Of a stretch of 64,000 nt of DNA, positions 63,544 through 64,000 are shown piece after piece. The translations under genes and the position numbers were made by a program. The notes below the pieces were generated by a model, which searched no databases, was not told the DNA's origin, and saw nothing but the letters and a program-made list of their open reading frames with translations. Numbering within the stretch: position 1 is the stretch's first letter; each line of letters starts with the position of its first letter. Origin of the DNA: Denitrobaculum sp965232285 (GTDB lineage: Bacteria; Pseudomonadota; Alphaproteobacteria; Kiloniellales; Kiloniellaceae); NCBI GenBank assembly GCA_965232285.1, contig CBDDPL010000004.1, positions 868,001 to 932,000 of the forward strand, given 5' to 3'.

Positions 63544-64000
63544 TTGTCTGCTGGCCGGCTCAGCCGCCGCCGGCGCGGACCCGGAGGAGCTCTATACCGA
63601 GCACTGCGCGGCCTGCCATGGCATAAACCGCCTCGGAGGAACCGGGCCGGCTCTGATCCCCGAAACCCTCAAGCGCATGCGCGGACCCAGGTTGAGCAAG
63701 GTGATTGCCGACGGCCGGATCGCGACACAGATGCCGGCCTTCGCCGAGGTCCTGGCGCCTGCCGAGATTGCTGCGCTTGTCGAGTATGTCAAGGTGCCGC
63801 TGGCGAGCATTCCGGCGTGGGGGGCGGCAGAAATCGCGATGTCGCGCGAACTGACCGCGGACTACGAAGCGGTGGCGGCGCCGGTCTTTTCAGCCGATCC
63901 GTTGAACCTTTTTCTCGTGGTTGAAACCGGCGATCATCATGTCTCCGTCCTGGATGGTGACAGCTTCCAGGTTCTGGACCGTTTCGCCACCCCCTTCGCC
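63518..64000 (+). CDS. nirN: NirN, dihydro-haem d1 dehydrogenase (3' truncated by window edge)
   Basis: The first 161 codons, from a GTG at 63518 preceded by AGGGGGAAAAG. A signal peptide (cleavage near SAAAGA-DP) is followed by a haem c motif CAACH (about 32-36) and the start of a NirS-like propeller (LVVETGDHHVSVLDG). NirN introduces the last double bond of haem d1. It overlaps nirJ by 26 bp. The remaining ~330 residues lie outside the window. Confidence 0.88.
   Translation, partial: MIRYIAFISCLLAGSAAAGADPEELYTEHCAACHGINRLGGTGPALIPETLKRMRGPRLSKVIADGRIATQMPAFAEVLAPAEIAALVEYVKVPLASIPAWGAAEIAMSRELTADYEAVAAPVFSADPLNLFLVVETGDHHVSVLDGDSFQVLDRFATPFA

Overview
The window looks like the chromosome of a denitrifying alphaproteobacterium. 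GC content is high with G/C-rich third codon positions, genes are packed into tightly overlapping operons, and it carries Tat-exported clade I NosZ, cytochrome cd1 NirS, cytochrome-c-type NorCB, a NirI/NosR pair and a DUF3141 protein beside acetate kinase. A Rhodospirillales/Kiloniellales-like host is my inference, not something the sequence proves. I found no tRNA, rRNA, insertion sequence, prophage or CRISPR array. Both ends cut a gene: a di-haem cytochrome c peroxidase on the left and nirN on the right.

Layout. (1) 0-2.4 kb: tail of a cytochrome c peroxidase, a porin with an N-terminal coiled coil, and a small lipoprotein. (2) 2.4-8.5 kb, + strand: arginine deiminase pathway (YfcC-type and APC-type transporters, arcA, arcB, arcC). 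(3) 8.5-15.9 kb, + strand, continuing almost without a gap: a minimal V/A-type ATPase in the order B-D-I-K-E-DUF2764-A. (4) 15.9-19.6 kb: DUF3141 protein, an apparent remnant of phosphate acetyltransferase, and acetate kinase. (5) 19.6-23.9 kb, - strand: RND efflux pump and its membrane-fusion protein. (6) 24.2-25.8 kb: BCCT transporter with an overlapping 39-residue membrane microprotein, then a terminator. (7) 26.1-36.4 kb, - strand: a five-gene operon (DUF4132, MoxR-type AAA+, DUF5682, vWA, SWIM zinc finger) with the gene content and order of the E. coli yehI-L-M-P-Q locus, whose function is unknown. (8) 36.8-38.1 kb, + strand: a Crp/Fnr-family regulator of Dnr/NNR type coupled to a DUF4202 gene. 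(9) 38.2-64 kb: denitrification genes: norCBQDEF, nosRZDFYLX plus a c-type cytochrome, nirI-nnrS, and divergently nirS-E-C-F-DL-G-H-J-N.

How the parts fit. Regions 8-9 encode reduction of nitrite to N2, with haem d1 biosynthesis, NO reductase assembly (NorQD) and N2O reductase copper supply (NosDFYL). No nitrate reductase is present. Fnr/NNR-like 14-bp sites sit 57-64 bp (centre to start codon) upstream of norC, nosR, nirS and nirI, and a weaker one precedes the regulator gene. Its recognition helix has the E-x-x-S-R pattern expected for such sites and it lacks an Fnr cysteine cluster, so it is a good candidate for the NO-responsive regulator of the cluster. Regions 2-4 read as an anaerobic energy module: carbamate kinase and acetate kinase make ATP, which the V-type ATPase could use to pump ions when respiration stops. 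The strongest candidate for an undescribed system is the yeh-like operon, which lies divergent to the denitrification regulator with a strong hairpin between them.
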